DNA of 64,000 nt from Tilletiopsis washingtonensis. Lineage: Eukaryota > Basidiomycota > Exobasidiomycetes > Entylomatales. This document shows positions 1-10,253 of this stretch, piece by piece. The notes under the pieces are model-generated. The model searched no databases, was not told the origin of the DNA, and saw only the letters and a program-made list of their open reading frames with translations. Positions within the stretch are counted from its first letter, which is position 1; each line of letters starts with the position of its first letter. The position numbers and the translations under genes were made by a program. The DNA lies in contig NW_020312008.1 in NCBI RefSeq assembly GCF_003144115.1, positions 276,477-340,476 of the forward strand, read 5' to 3'.

Positions 1-399
1 TCATGCCTCGGTCTTGAGACCGCTCGCGTTGCCGCGCAGAATCGCCATGCTCAATACATGTAGCGCCGAGGGTGGGAGGCGTGAAGCAACTCATCGAAAT
101 GCGAGAACGACCAAGAGAGAAAATGACATGCAGGCGCGGATCCGAGTCGTGAGAGTGTGTGAGAGAGAGAAGGAAGAATGACGAGGAATCGAGGGGTGAG
201 TGCTGAGAGAGGGAGACCACGAGGGTCGGGAGAGTCTCGAGGGATGTAGAGCGGAGATGCGAGCCGGAAGGAAGCTGCTGGAATCGAGAGAGGATGGTGG
301 GGAACTTGCGGTGATGATCGAGTGAGCAGTATGAGAAGAGGCGGGTACAGTTGCATTGCCCGAATGGAAGAGAGGGGCCGAGAGACAGCGAGAGAAGTC

Positions 400-1335
400 T
401 CAAAGGCCCTCGTCCATCCCATCGCCCTGCCCCTCTCCTCGTCCATACCCCGCAGCGCCCGAGCCATGGCCATAGCCATACCCCTCGCCGCGCCCCATCC
501 ACGCCTCGGGCGCCGAGTGTGCCTGCGGAGCGTGTGCGGCGGCGCTCGCAGAGGCCGCAGGCGCCGGCGGCGCATTGAAGCCGACTTTGCGCCGCGGCGT
601 GCCCGCTGCGCCGCGCATCGGCTCCTGCTCCATGCCCTGCTGCTGCTGCTGCTGCTGTGGCGGCGGCGGCGGCGTGCCGCTGCCGCCGCGCTCGTCGCGC
701 TCCCACAGCGCGCCGAGCGCAGAGGCCGGCCACGGCGGCGCCGGTGCGGCAGGCGTATGTTGCGGCGTGTTCTGCGGCGCACGCACGGCGGTGGCGCCGC
801 CGAGCGACGAGGCGGAGGAGGGGTGGGAATGCGGCGGCGTGGTGAGGTTGGAGGAGGAGGACGTGGAGGCGACGGTCGAGGTCAAGGACGGCGAGAAGGC
901 GTAGGAGGAGGGATGCGACAGCGGCGTCTGGGACGTCGACATGCTCGTGCTGCCACTGCCGCTGCCGCCCGCGCGGCTGGCGCCGACGCCGCTGCTGGCG
1001 TAGCCGGCGCCGGAGATGGAGATGGAGCTGCCGCGGGCGTACGCGTCGTGCGTGTATGCGCCGCCGCGCGGCGCATCGACGTACGACGACGACGGCGCCG
1101 CGGCGCCCGCCATGGCGCTGTAGCTGCTGCTCGGCGCGGCGCTGCCCCATGCGTGGCCCGGCGCCGCGTGCGCGTGTGTGCCGGCGACCGAGGAGGAGCC
1201 ACTGGCGTCGGGCCCGAGTGCGTGCTGGCCCAGGGCGGCGCGCAGCTCGGAACGCATGGCCGCCAGCTCGGAGCCGCGGTCGCCGGCGTTGATGGCGCGC
1301 ATGGAGCCGATGAGGTCGTCGAGATTGAGCGCCAT
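400..1335 (-). CDS. Low-complexity protein of unknown function
   Basis: Single-exon model of 311 aa. I recognise no family. The first 37 residues (MALNLDDLIGSMRAINAGDR and onward) form an ordered-looking, probably helical segment. The rest is rich in Ser, Ala, Gly and Pro, with a run of five Pro directly followed by seven Gln near residue 220 and a short basic stretch (TPRRKVGF) near residue 250. The open frame continues upstream to 1452, but I chose the Met at 1335 because the structured segment starts there and the codons above it read like 5' leader. It ends in MDEGL before a TGA. No membrane segment or signal peptide is seen. An unrecognised intron in the repetitive part is possible. Confidence 0.5.
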   Translation of the reverse strand: MALNLDDLIGSMRAINAGDRGSELAAMRSELRAALGQHALGPDASGSSSVAGTHAHAAPGHAWGSAAPSSSYSAMAGAAAPSSSYVDAPRGGAYTHDAYARGSSISISGAGYASSGVGASRAGGSGSGSTSMSTSQTPLSHPSSYAFSPSLTSTVASTSSSSNLTTPPHSHPSSASSLGGATAVRAPQNTPQHTPAAPAPPWPASALGALWERDERGGSGTPPPPPQQQQQQQGMEQEPMRGAAGTPRRKVGFNAPPAPAASASAAAHAPQAHSAPEAWMGRGEGYGYGHGSGAAGYGRGEGQGDGMDEGL

Positions 1336-3208
1336 GCTGCGAGGCGCGAGGAGGTGTGTGTGTGGAGTGAGAGAGGAGAGGTGGAGTGGTGAAGACGCGC
1401 CGAGGAGGCAACGAGATGGAAAGAGAGACCGGGCGACCGAGCAGGCGAGCACGAGGAGGTGCGCACTGGGCAGGAGCGACGGGCGCCGGCACAGCAGCAG
1501 TCGGGCGCCGGACGGAGCACGTCGAGCTGCGGGCGCTGCACCTGCAAGCGCGAGCCAAGGACGCCGAGGGAGAGCGAGGACGCTGTGCGGGCGGCGCCGA
1601 GGAAGACGTGAAGCTGCGCCGCGCCTTGTGCGGCGAGAGGGAGTGCGGCGGGGCTGATGCGGGTGAGGCTGGCTCGATGCGTGTGGAGAGGAAGCACGCC
1701 TGGCTGCGCCTCGCCCCTCGCGCCCCTCTGCGTCAGCTCCGGCGCTGACCGGGCCGCGCGGCGCGCCTACTCCGCACCCGTGGCGCCGAGGCTAGGCGCA
1801 AGCGCCGCGCAGCGCGAAGGCTCGGTGTCCGCGCCGCCGCGAGCTCGCCGAGTGCGGGGATCTGCTGATCCTGCCTGCATGCTGCCGCCACGCTTGCGCT
1901 CCTCGCGCAAACGGCAGCGCGGGCTGCCACTGGCAGCTGCGAGGCGAGTGGTACAGCACGCCCGGACGCCTGCCCGGCCTTCTCGCCAGCAGCCAGGAAG
2001 CGCTGGCCAGCAGGTGCCTGCACGTCGCATCTTGCGGCAGAGCCAGAGCCGCGAGAGGGCGCGAGTCGTGCGCCTCGAGCTCATCGCAGGCGTGCCACGC
2101 AGCATGCAAGAGCCGTCGAGCTCGCTCGGCTCTCGAGCGTCCCACCCCCTCTAACGCTGCAGCGCTGTGAGCATGCCACCAATCGGCGCATGCTCAGGGC
2201 GGGCGAGCAGAGATGGGGCGCTGCATGGCCCTCAGCCTGGCGCCCGCTTCCTCTTGCTTGCTCCCTGCTCGGCGATTTGCCGCCGAAGGGGGCCGTTGCC
2301 GCACGCCGCCAGCCTCTCCACCTTGCCGCCATGCTTCCTTGCCCCCCTTGCTACTCTCGCTCAACGCAAAGCAGTTGCTGCAGCACGTCGTCTTGACCGT
2401 CGTTTCCAGGCCCATCGCGCTGCCTTGCGCTCGTCGACGAGCCATGCTAGCGCTGCGCCGCGTAGCAGGCTTCTAGAGCTCTCGGCGCCCAGCCCTCGTG
2501 TCCCTCCAATCTCAGGCCGGAGCACGGGGGATGGGAGCGCTGCCGCTGCGAGGCCACGAACAGCTGCAGCCTCAGCGTGAGTCGAGTGCAAGGCGGGTGC
2601 GGGCGCTGGCGCATGGCGTGAGGTGGCTGCCTCGCGCGGTGCTGCCACGGCGATCTGCGGCGGCCGCCTGTGCCGCCGCCACGACAGTGACGGCACGGCG
2701 CTTTCACGCCCTCTCCTCCACCGCCGCGGCGCGGCCGTCGTGCATGCTCATGCGGGGAAAAGGCGCCGCGCGGCGCGACTGCGCTCCGCAGCGTCATGCG
2801 CACAGGGCACCCTCGCTGTGCCCTGCCTCAACGCTGCAGCTGCAGCGCCGCTTGTAGGACTGAGCACGCCGTCAGAAGCTGAGGGCTGAAAGAGCGCCGC
2901 TTGAGCGTCTGGGCGTCTCTGGACGAGAGGTGCGCGCCGGGGCGGCACGTTGCCTGCACGTCTCGTCTGTTGGTGGCGACCCTTGTGCTTGGTCCCACCG
3001 CCGCCGCTGCCGAGTGCCGCCGATCATCCAGACGGGAGCGCGAGAGGCTTATTCGGCTGCCCCGCACTCACGCACGGGCGACGCACGCCCGTGCGCTGCG
3101 CGGCGCAGTCGAGGCATGGCTCTCTTGAGTGGCTCATCAGCCAGCTCGCGCCTTGCTCCCCACCACCACCACCCACCTACCACCCCAACTGCACATCCCC
3201 TCACCCCC
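1336..3208. other. 1.9-kb intergenic region
   Basis: Lies between the divergent 400-1335 and 3209-4989 genes. Open frames in all six frames are rich in Arg, Ala and Ser, as expected from GC-rich non-coding DNA, and none shows a family motif or a plausible splice pattern. It presumably holds both promoters. The last 60 bases before 3209 are C-rich (CCACC repeats). Nothing else is seen. Confidence 0.5.
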
Positions 3209-4989
3209 ATGTCGCTCCAGATTCCCGACAACCCGGCGCCGCACGGCTACGTGCCCGTGCCCTCGTCGCACAGCAGCGCCCTCTCGACGGCACGCGAGCT
3301 GCTCAAGGAGCTGCGTGATTCCTCCGAGTGGCAGGACGCCGGCGAGCGCGACGAGGTGCGCCTCAGCAAGATTGTCGATGCGCACGACAGCTATGCCATT
3401 CCCGTCACGCGCGGCGAGACCGTCGTCGAGGGCGCCACGCCGCAGCAGGTGCTGGCCGCGCTGACACTGCCGGGTGAGTTCGGAGAGGAGGGAGAGCGAA
3501 GAGAGCGGGGAAAGAGAGCAAGGGGAGAGGCAAGGAGGGTGCAGAGAGCACAAGCCATGCACTGTGGGCTTCGTGTTGCGAGGAGAGAGCAGGCGCAGAG
3601 AGCGCAAGCATGCACTGCGCCTTGGTGGTGGGATGAGAGAGGAGGCGCGGGCAGCCTCTGTTGCCGCGAGCGTTGGACAAGCAGGACAGGCTGCACCTGC
3701 GACTTTGCCCCGAAAGCGCCTTGTCCCCCCGCTTTCTCCTCGTGTCACGCTCAGACAGAGCCATGGGCCAGAGCTGGCATTTTGCCATTCGCGCTCGGGC
3801 ACGCGGCTTGGTGTTTCAGGCTGGCGCATCTGCTTTCGCGGTTCGGTCACTGCCTCGTGGCGAGAGGACAGGCGCGAGCAGCGGATCACCTTGGCTCCTG
3901 CTCAGCCGCCGAGCCGCGCTTGTTGGGGGGGGGGGGGGACCGCGCGTCATGTCGGCTAGGGATGTCATGCTCCAGCTGCTTCGAGGGCGTTGGGCGTTAC
4001 GAGACTTGGGCGTGTGTGGCAGCGATTCCCCGCTGCTTGGAGGCTGGGCCGCCTCACTGCGTTCGTGAGGGACTCAAGGGCACTCTGTGCGCCTTGCGCG
4101 CCCTTCTAGGCTGCGCAATGCGTCGTTTCCCCCGTGCTCTCACTAATGCTCCTCGCAGGCATGCGCAAGAAGTGGGATCCGCGCCTGGACTCGGGCCACG
4201 CCATTGAGCGCTACACGCAGTCGTCGTTCCAGGTGTACAGCGTGATGAAGTCGCCCTCCTACTTCATCTGGGCGCGCGACATTGTGTGCATGCAGGAGAC
4301 GGCGTACGCCGCCGACGGCAGCAGCGCCGAGATGCTGCAGGTCTCCGTCGCCGACGAGGAGCGCCTGCCGGAGAAGGGCAGCTATGCCAAGTCGCGCACA
4401 CGCGCCACCGTCGAGCTGAGCGCGTGGAGTCTGGAGAAGGAGGGAGAGAATACCAAGCTGAGCTACATCGTCAAGGTGCACCTCAACGGTGAGTTCGCGC
4501 GTCAAAACCACCTGCTGCCTTTTGCGTCGCTCACGCTCTCTCTCTCTCTCTCTCTCTCCGCCAGGCTCGATTCCCACGTCCGTCGTGCAGATGCTCGCCG
4601 TCGAGACGCCCATGTGCGTGGGGCGCGTGCGCGATGTCTTCTACCAGACGGGCTACGTGCCGTACGAGCTCGTCGCCAACAACACGTCGGGCGAGTACGC
4701 GGACCACCAGTCCGTGTCCGTGCTGCAGCTCTTCGACGACGGCGACGGCACCGAGGCGACGAGCGGCGAGCGCAAGTGGACGGCGCAGTACCTCGGCACG
4801 GGCAAGGACACGGTGCACATCGCGTACGACGGACAGCGCATGTACCCCGCCGGCGTCCACGTCGAGGTGCAGGGCGACGCGGCGGCTGCGGTCACCGTCA
4901 ACGTCGACGAGCAGAAGAAGCTCATCACGCTTGAAGTCGCCGAGGAGGCAAAGGACAAGAACTTCGACGTCGTCGTCACGCCCAAGTAG
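3209..4989 (+). CDS. START-domain lipid-binding protein
   Basis: Three exons: 3209-3473, 4159-4488 and 4565-4989, giving 339 aa. Exon 2 opens with MRKKWDPRLDSGHAIERY and exon 3 carries IPTSVVQMLAVETPMCVGRV, both typical of the START fold (StAR-related lipid transfer), a helix-grip pocket that binds one sterol or phospholipid. No transmembrane segment or signal peptide is visible, so it is probably a soluble lipid carrier. The ligand cannot be read from sequence. Both splice junctions use GTGAGT donors and join codons exactly (TLP-G-MRKK and LNG-SIPT). Intron 1 is 685 nt, about ten times the usual length here, and contains a 13-G run near 3929. Intron 2 has a CT repeat before its acceptor. The start fits the first ATG after the CCACC-rich leader. 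Confidence 0.85.
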
Positions 4990-5157
4990 GCAGCTTCTCT
5001 CGCGCGCGCGCGCGCATGGCCCGCCTCGACGCATTGCCCTCTCGATGGCTGCTCTTTTCGCCTCTGTCTCGTTTGCCCCTCTCCTTTCTGTGCTACCCCC
5101 ATGCTTGGCCCCCCACGTCCTGCTCGCCCCCTCGTTTCAATGACCATGGCGAATTCC

Positions 5158-6720
5158 TCATGCCTCTACATTCGTTCGTCTCCTCGGCGCGACGACGTCC
5201 CTCAGCGCGCCCAGGCTGGCCATGGGTCCGTGGCGCTGCGCCTTCCACGCGCGCTCGGGCCGCACTCTGCCGTGCGCGTCCAGCATCGTGCTGCACGCCG
5301 CCAGCACGGCGAAGAGCGCGGCGAGCGACGACGACGAGGAGATGAGGTAGAGAATGATGACCTTGCGAAAAGAGAGTGCGTCAGCGTGGGCAGAGAGAGC
5401 CAAGGGGCAAGGGTGGAAGCAAGGGCAACGTCACCTGTAGATAGGCAGCTTGTGCGACACTTGCGCCGCCCAGTATCGCACCCGTCATCATCTAAACCGC
5501 CCAGTGTCAGCGCCTCTTTGCTGCCTTCTCTCGTTCGAAGGGCGCAACAGCTCACCCCGGGAATCGAGATCAGACCCACGACGCTCATCTGGTTGAGCAC
5601 GGGCAGCAGTGCCGTGCGCAGGGCCTCTGCCGCCACGGGCCTGCACGCCTCAAAGCGCGAGGCGCCGTGCGTGAGGAGCACCTCGACCGTATCTCTTTGC
5701 GAACTGTGTGGCCAGAAAGGGCACATCAGCATGAGTGGGGCAAGGGTGAGGAGAAGCGCAGGGCGCGCAACAACGTACTCAAATACCGACAACACGTGGT
5801 TGCTGCCCAGCGTCACGGCGGAAATGGCATTGCCGAGCACCATGCCGAGCAGCGGCACGTAGCGCGACGGCTCCCACCACGGCGCCTGGCGCAGGATGAA
5901 GCGCGACGCCAGCGCGGTGAGCGGCACGGTGGCTGTGGGGGGGAGGCGAGAGGGGCGAGGGTTGAGAAGGAACAGACGAGAGAAGGGGGCGAGAAGACCG
6001 GCGCGATGGAAAGACGCAAGCTCGCGTGGGCCGGTCCAAGCGGCGCTTGAGGCGCAGAGGGAACAGCAAAGCTGCTCGTTGCTTCTGCCCACCTCGAGCT
6101 GCCTTCGAAGGCCCGCCCTCAAGCCCATCATATCCGAGTTCGGCATTGCCGGTTGGGGCCTGCAACCCCCCCCCCCCCCCATCACGCCCAGCGAGCTCGC
6201 GCAGCAGCAGTGCAGCCAGCCAGTGCCTGCACAAGGAGGGCCAAGAGTGCAGGCCGCGTGCCTCGCTCTCGTCTTCTCAGGCCGCGCCTCTCCAGCGCGC
6301 GCCCTCGCGCCCTTGTCCAAGCCTCTCCTCGCCTTGCGCTCATCTGCAGCCCAACATGCGCCTCGCGCAACTTGCCTGCAACGACTCACCCAGCACGATG
6401 GCGCCGAGGATGCGCGCCGCCATGCCGCCGTAGCGGCGGCGCGCCTTGTTGGCCCACACCTCGTGCGCACTGAGCGCCACCTGCGCCGCGCCCAGCGCCG
6501 CCACGGCCGCGCCGCTGCGCGCGGCGAAGAGCGGGCGCAGCAGGCTGGCGAGCAGCGCGAGCTGCACGGCGGCGCGCGCGGCGGAGAGGAGCAGGGCGCG
6601 CGAGAGGGCGAGGGAGAAGAGGAGCGAGAGCGAGAGGGGCAGCAGGAGGAAGCAGGCGGCAAAGAGCACGCTCAGCGGCGTCAGGTGCACCGCGGGCGCG
6701 GCGAGGAGCGCGGCGGCCAT
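5158..6720 (-). CDS. UPF0014 (FetB/YbbM-like) membrane protein
   Basis: Five exons in transcript order: 6390-6720, 5779-5932, 5556-5703, 5435-5491 and 5158-5361, giving 297 aa with several hydrophobic membrane segments. Family marks are VLGATVPLTAL, PLLGMVLGNAISAVTLGSN, TVEVLLTHGAS and, across the exon 3/4 junction, the hallmark SIPGMMTGAILGGASV followed by QAAYLQVIILY. In bacteria FetB is the membrane half of an iron or metal exporter; in plants STAR2 works with an ABC ATPase in aluminium tolerance. The fungal role is not known to me and no partner ATPase lies nearby. Exon 4 is only 57 nt but carries the most conserved motif. The start is the Met of MAAALLAAPAV, ahead of the first membrane helix. 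The first intron (about 457 nt) holds a 14-C run near 6168. Confidence 0.85.
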
Positions 6721-7056
6721 GCCTGCAGCGAGCGACACTGGAAGGGGCGACGGTCGTGGGCGGGAGAGAGAGAGAGAGGAGCGCTGCTCGCGGTGGAGCA
6801 AGCCGCGTGTGACACGACGCTAGGCCGTGAGAACACGGCGTGTGTGGCGGTGTGCGCCTCGGGCCGGTTTTGGACACACGGGCCGGCGCCGCCGCCTGAG
6901 TGGAGGGGCACTAGAACGTGCCGGGCCTGTCGATCTTCAGCTCAGAGGCGCGCCTGGCGCATTCAATTCAGATCCAAGGGCCCTCGCAGCGGCGCTTCTC
7001 ACAGAGTGCGGCGTTCCCTTGCCTCGCGACCACCACCGCCCCTCCGCTGCGCCGCC
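6721..7056. promoter_or_regulatory. Shared divergent promoter region
   Basis: The 336 bp between the start codons of the UPF0014 gene (-) and the alpha/beta hydrolase (+) must hold both promoters. A GA/CT-rich stretch lies at 6760-6785. No clear TATA box is seen. Confidence 0.45.
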
Positions 7057-10008
7057 ATGCCGCTCTTCACCTTCCTCACGCGCGCACTGCCGCTGCCGCT
7101 CGCCGCCGCGCATCCCGCCGTCGAGCACCGTGCGCATCGCAGCTCGGCGGCCGCCAGCACGAGCTCGGGCAAAAGCAGCAGCAGCGCTGCGCTCGCCGCA
7201 TCGCTCCTGCCCGACCTCCTGTCCGCCTGTGCCGCGCTGCATGCGCCCTTCCGCCCGTCGCCACAGCTCGCCGCGGGCCATCTGCAGACGCTCTACAGCG
7301 CCGTCGCCGACACGCTCGCCCTCGATGCCGTGCGCTACGAGCGCGCCGTGCTGCTGCTCCCCGACGGCGGCACGCTTAGTGTCGACGTCGCCACGGCGGC
7401 GACGCAGCGCGGCGAGCGCGAGGCGAGGGAGAGCATCGAGACCGTCGTCATGCTGCACGGCCTCACGGGCGGCAGCGACGAGAGCTAGTGAGTGGCAGGC
7501 CCCGGAGCGCGAGCTGTGCCCTTGGAGAAGGAAGCGCAGGAGAAAGTGAAGCGGGAGAGTCGTGAGGGGGTCAGGAGCATGGATGCACGTCGGTGTTGCG
7601 CAAGGCTTTGTCAGTTCGGCCTTGCGTCCGCTAGCTGCACAGCAGGCCCTGGCTGGCCAATCTCGTTTGGCACGCTGGCACGCTGGCACGCTGGCGAAGC
7701 GGGTGAAGTGCGGCTCGCAAAAGCGACGGAGCGAAGGGGGGCAGAGGAGATGGAGAGACCAGGAGCCGGAAAAGAAGGGAGGGGGGGGGGCAGTGAGAAA
7801 GACGACCTTGGGCGGCGCAAGTGTCCTGTCGGCTCGCTCCTTCGCCACGCGCAAAGCCCCGCCAAGGGGTGGCTCTTGCCGAGGCAAAGCTCTCGTGCGC
7901 GAGGCTCGCTGCTCCTGTGCTATTGCAAGGCCCCCCCCCCCCCCCCCCCCCCCCGGGGGGGGGGGGGGGGGGGGGGGGGGGACTGTGCCTCCTCGGCACG
8001 CCACGCTCTCTGACGCAAGGGCCTAGAAAGAAGCCTTATCCTGCCTTGTTTGAAGGAGAGCCAGACGACGTGGCGCTTCTCCGATGCAGCTTGCATCGGT
8101 CCTCGAATTTGCAGTTCGAAGGAAAGCAGGAGGGGGCCTTCGCACTCTGCTGCCCGTCAGCGTCGAGGGCCGGCGGCGTTGTCCTGTCTGCTGCTGCTGC
8201 TGACATCCCCCTTCGCCCCCCCCCCCCCCCCCCCCGCCCCCCCTTTCCCCCCTCCCACAGCGTCCGCCACGTCGTGAAGCACCTCGTCACGCGTCCCGGC
8301 AAGCGCTATCGCTGTGCCGTCGTCAACTCTCGTGGCTGTGAGTGTTTTCTTTGCCTGTGTCTCTCTGCCTGCCGTACTTTTCGTCTGTTCCCACCTCCTT
8401 GCCTGCTTGCCTCTGCGCGCCGAGTGCCAGGCACACCTCTCTGGCCTCTCTTGCCCTCTGCTGCCTCCTCCCATCACTCACGCTTTCTCGGCCCCTTGCC
8501 CCAGGTGCCAACACGCCCATCACCTCTGCGCAAATGTACTCGGGCAGCAAGACGTCCGACGCGCGTTGCGCGCTGCTCTTTCTGCGCTCGCGCTATCCCG
8601 ACTCGCCCATGTTCGGCCTCGGCTTCTCGCTCGGCGCCAACATCATGGCCAAGCTGCTGGGCGAGGACGGCGCGGCGGCACAGCTGTGGGGCGCCCTCGT
8701 GTGCGCGCCGCCGACGGACATGGTCGCCGGCTCGGCGTGTCTGGAGGACGGCGGCGCGCTGCGCGGCGTCTACTCGCGCAAGATGTGCGGCAACCTCTCG
8801 CGCCTCGCGGCGCGCCACGCCGACACGCTGGCGCTGCATGCGCCGCTGCAGGTGCCGCTGCGCACGCTGCTCGGCACGCAGAGTGAGGAGGTGAAGGCCG
8901 CAGCAAAGGCGCGCGGCATCAAGGCCGGCTCGTTGAAGTGGGTCGACGACATCCTGACGCGGCACGTCGGCGGACACCAGGCGCCCTACGGTCCTTTCCC
9001 TTTTGCGCACGCAGACGACTACTACGCCGAGGCCGGCGCCATCAACCATCTCAAGGGCGTCGCAAGACCCCTGCTCGTGCTCAACGCAGACGACGATCCC
9101 ATCGTGGCGCCCGAGAGTGTGAGGGCGGTGAGGGAGGCGATGGGCCTGGATGAGCAGCAGCACGAGACGGCCGAGAAGGGCAACGGCTTCATCGCACTCG
9201 TGACCACGTGAGTCTTTGCCCCCTTGCGCTTAGCTTTGCTTCCTCGGGCTGACTCTCGTCCAGACCCGGAGGAGGACATCTGGGCTGGTGGTCTGGCCTG
9301 CGTCCCACGCGCTGGCTCGCCACGCCCGTCGCGCAGTGGTTCGACGCCCTCGCCTCGCAGCTGCAGGGCGCCGCCGCACGCGAGGCGGCGCCTGCGCCGG
9401 TTCGCCCCACGCGCAGCGTCGACGTGGACGTCGAGTTCATGCCCGTCTCTGCACTGCCGCACTTCGACATCACCGCCGAGCAAGAGCAGGGCGCGCACAC
9501 GGCGACGGAGGCGCGGAAGGAGCAGAAGGAGGAAGCGGCACGACAAGACGCGAGCCCACGGCATGCATGGTTGCTCACGCATCTCATGCCGGAAGCACCG
9601 CTGCTGCATCCGAGCGCGAGCGCGAAGTACGAGGCGCCGCAAGAGGAGGAGCGCGAGAAGCGCGGCTGGCAGATGTGGAAGGGCAGCATGGTGAGTCTGG
9701 CTCCTGCTGCTCAAGAAGCTGCAGCTTGGACGCCCGGCAAGTGCGCTGACCCGCGCGCTGCTTCTCCCATCATCGCAGACGATCGACGCCGAACGCCCGG
9801 AGGTGGGCTTCCTGGAGCTGCCGAGCGAGTCGCGCGTCGGTGAGTGGCGCGCCCTGCACCTCGCAACGAAATGCGACTCATCAGACTGACTCTCGTTCCT
9901 TCCTTCCTGTGCGAATCAGCCGGCGCAGGCTGTCTCTTCCAGGCCGGCATCGAGGTGCCGGGCGGCGGCGAGGCGGCGGACCAGGAGGGCGTCATGCGTG
10001 GTTTGTGA
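7057..10008 (+). CDS. YheT/EEB1-type alpha/beta hydrolase
   Basis: Six exons: 7057-7487, 8261-8337, 8505-9207, 9264-9690, 9779-9839 and 9920-10008, giving 595 aa. It belongs to the YheT / ABHD1-3 / yeast EHT1-EEB1 group of esterases and acyltransferases. Visible marks are VVMLHGLTGGSDESYVRHVV, then VVNSRGCANTP, the nucleophile elbow MFGLGFSLGANIMAK (Ser in GFSLG), the acid-residue region LLVLNADDDPIV and the catalytic-His motif GGHLGWW at the start of exon 4. Each junction falls inside a conserved motif, which supports the model. The C-terminal 180 residues after the His are charged and not recognised. Yeast relatives make medium-chain fatty-acid ethyl esters; the substrate here is unknown. 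Intron 1 is 773 nt with a striking C/G homopolymer palindrome. Confidence 0.87.
7931..7981. repeat. C24-G27 homopolymer palindrome
   Basis: Twenty-four C followed directly by twenty-seven G, inside intron 1 of the alpha/beta hydrolase. It is a perfect inverted repeat and each arm could also form a quadruplex or i-motif. A second C-rich tract (C18 plus flanking C runs) lies near 8217-8250 just before the acceptor, and a GGCACGCT repeat occurs near 7670. Run length may be inexact because homopolymers are error-prone in sequencing. Confidence 0.9.
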
Positions 10009-10253
10009 GCCGGGACTGGTGGAGATAGACGGAGGAGAGGGACAATAGATTGCTTCGCAGCGACGCAAAGCAGACAGGAGCAAGACACGAGCTGACGTCT
10101 GCACTGGACGAGAGTGCCGTGAGCGAGGAGAGATGTGCGTCGCCGATCAGCGCTCGTGTCTCGGGGGAGACCCGGCGCTGAGTTGAAGCGACGCATCATG
10201 CGCTGGCCCTGCACGCGCCATTCCCTCCTGCACGTCGCACAGCTTCTTGACGC

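Noticed and set aside
1-51. Minus-strand ATG-to-TGA frame of 15 codons (MAILRGNASGLKTEA)
   Set aside because: It could be the last exon of a gene on the minus strand, but no acceptor or family match supports it and it touches the window edge.
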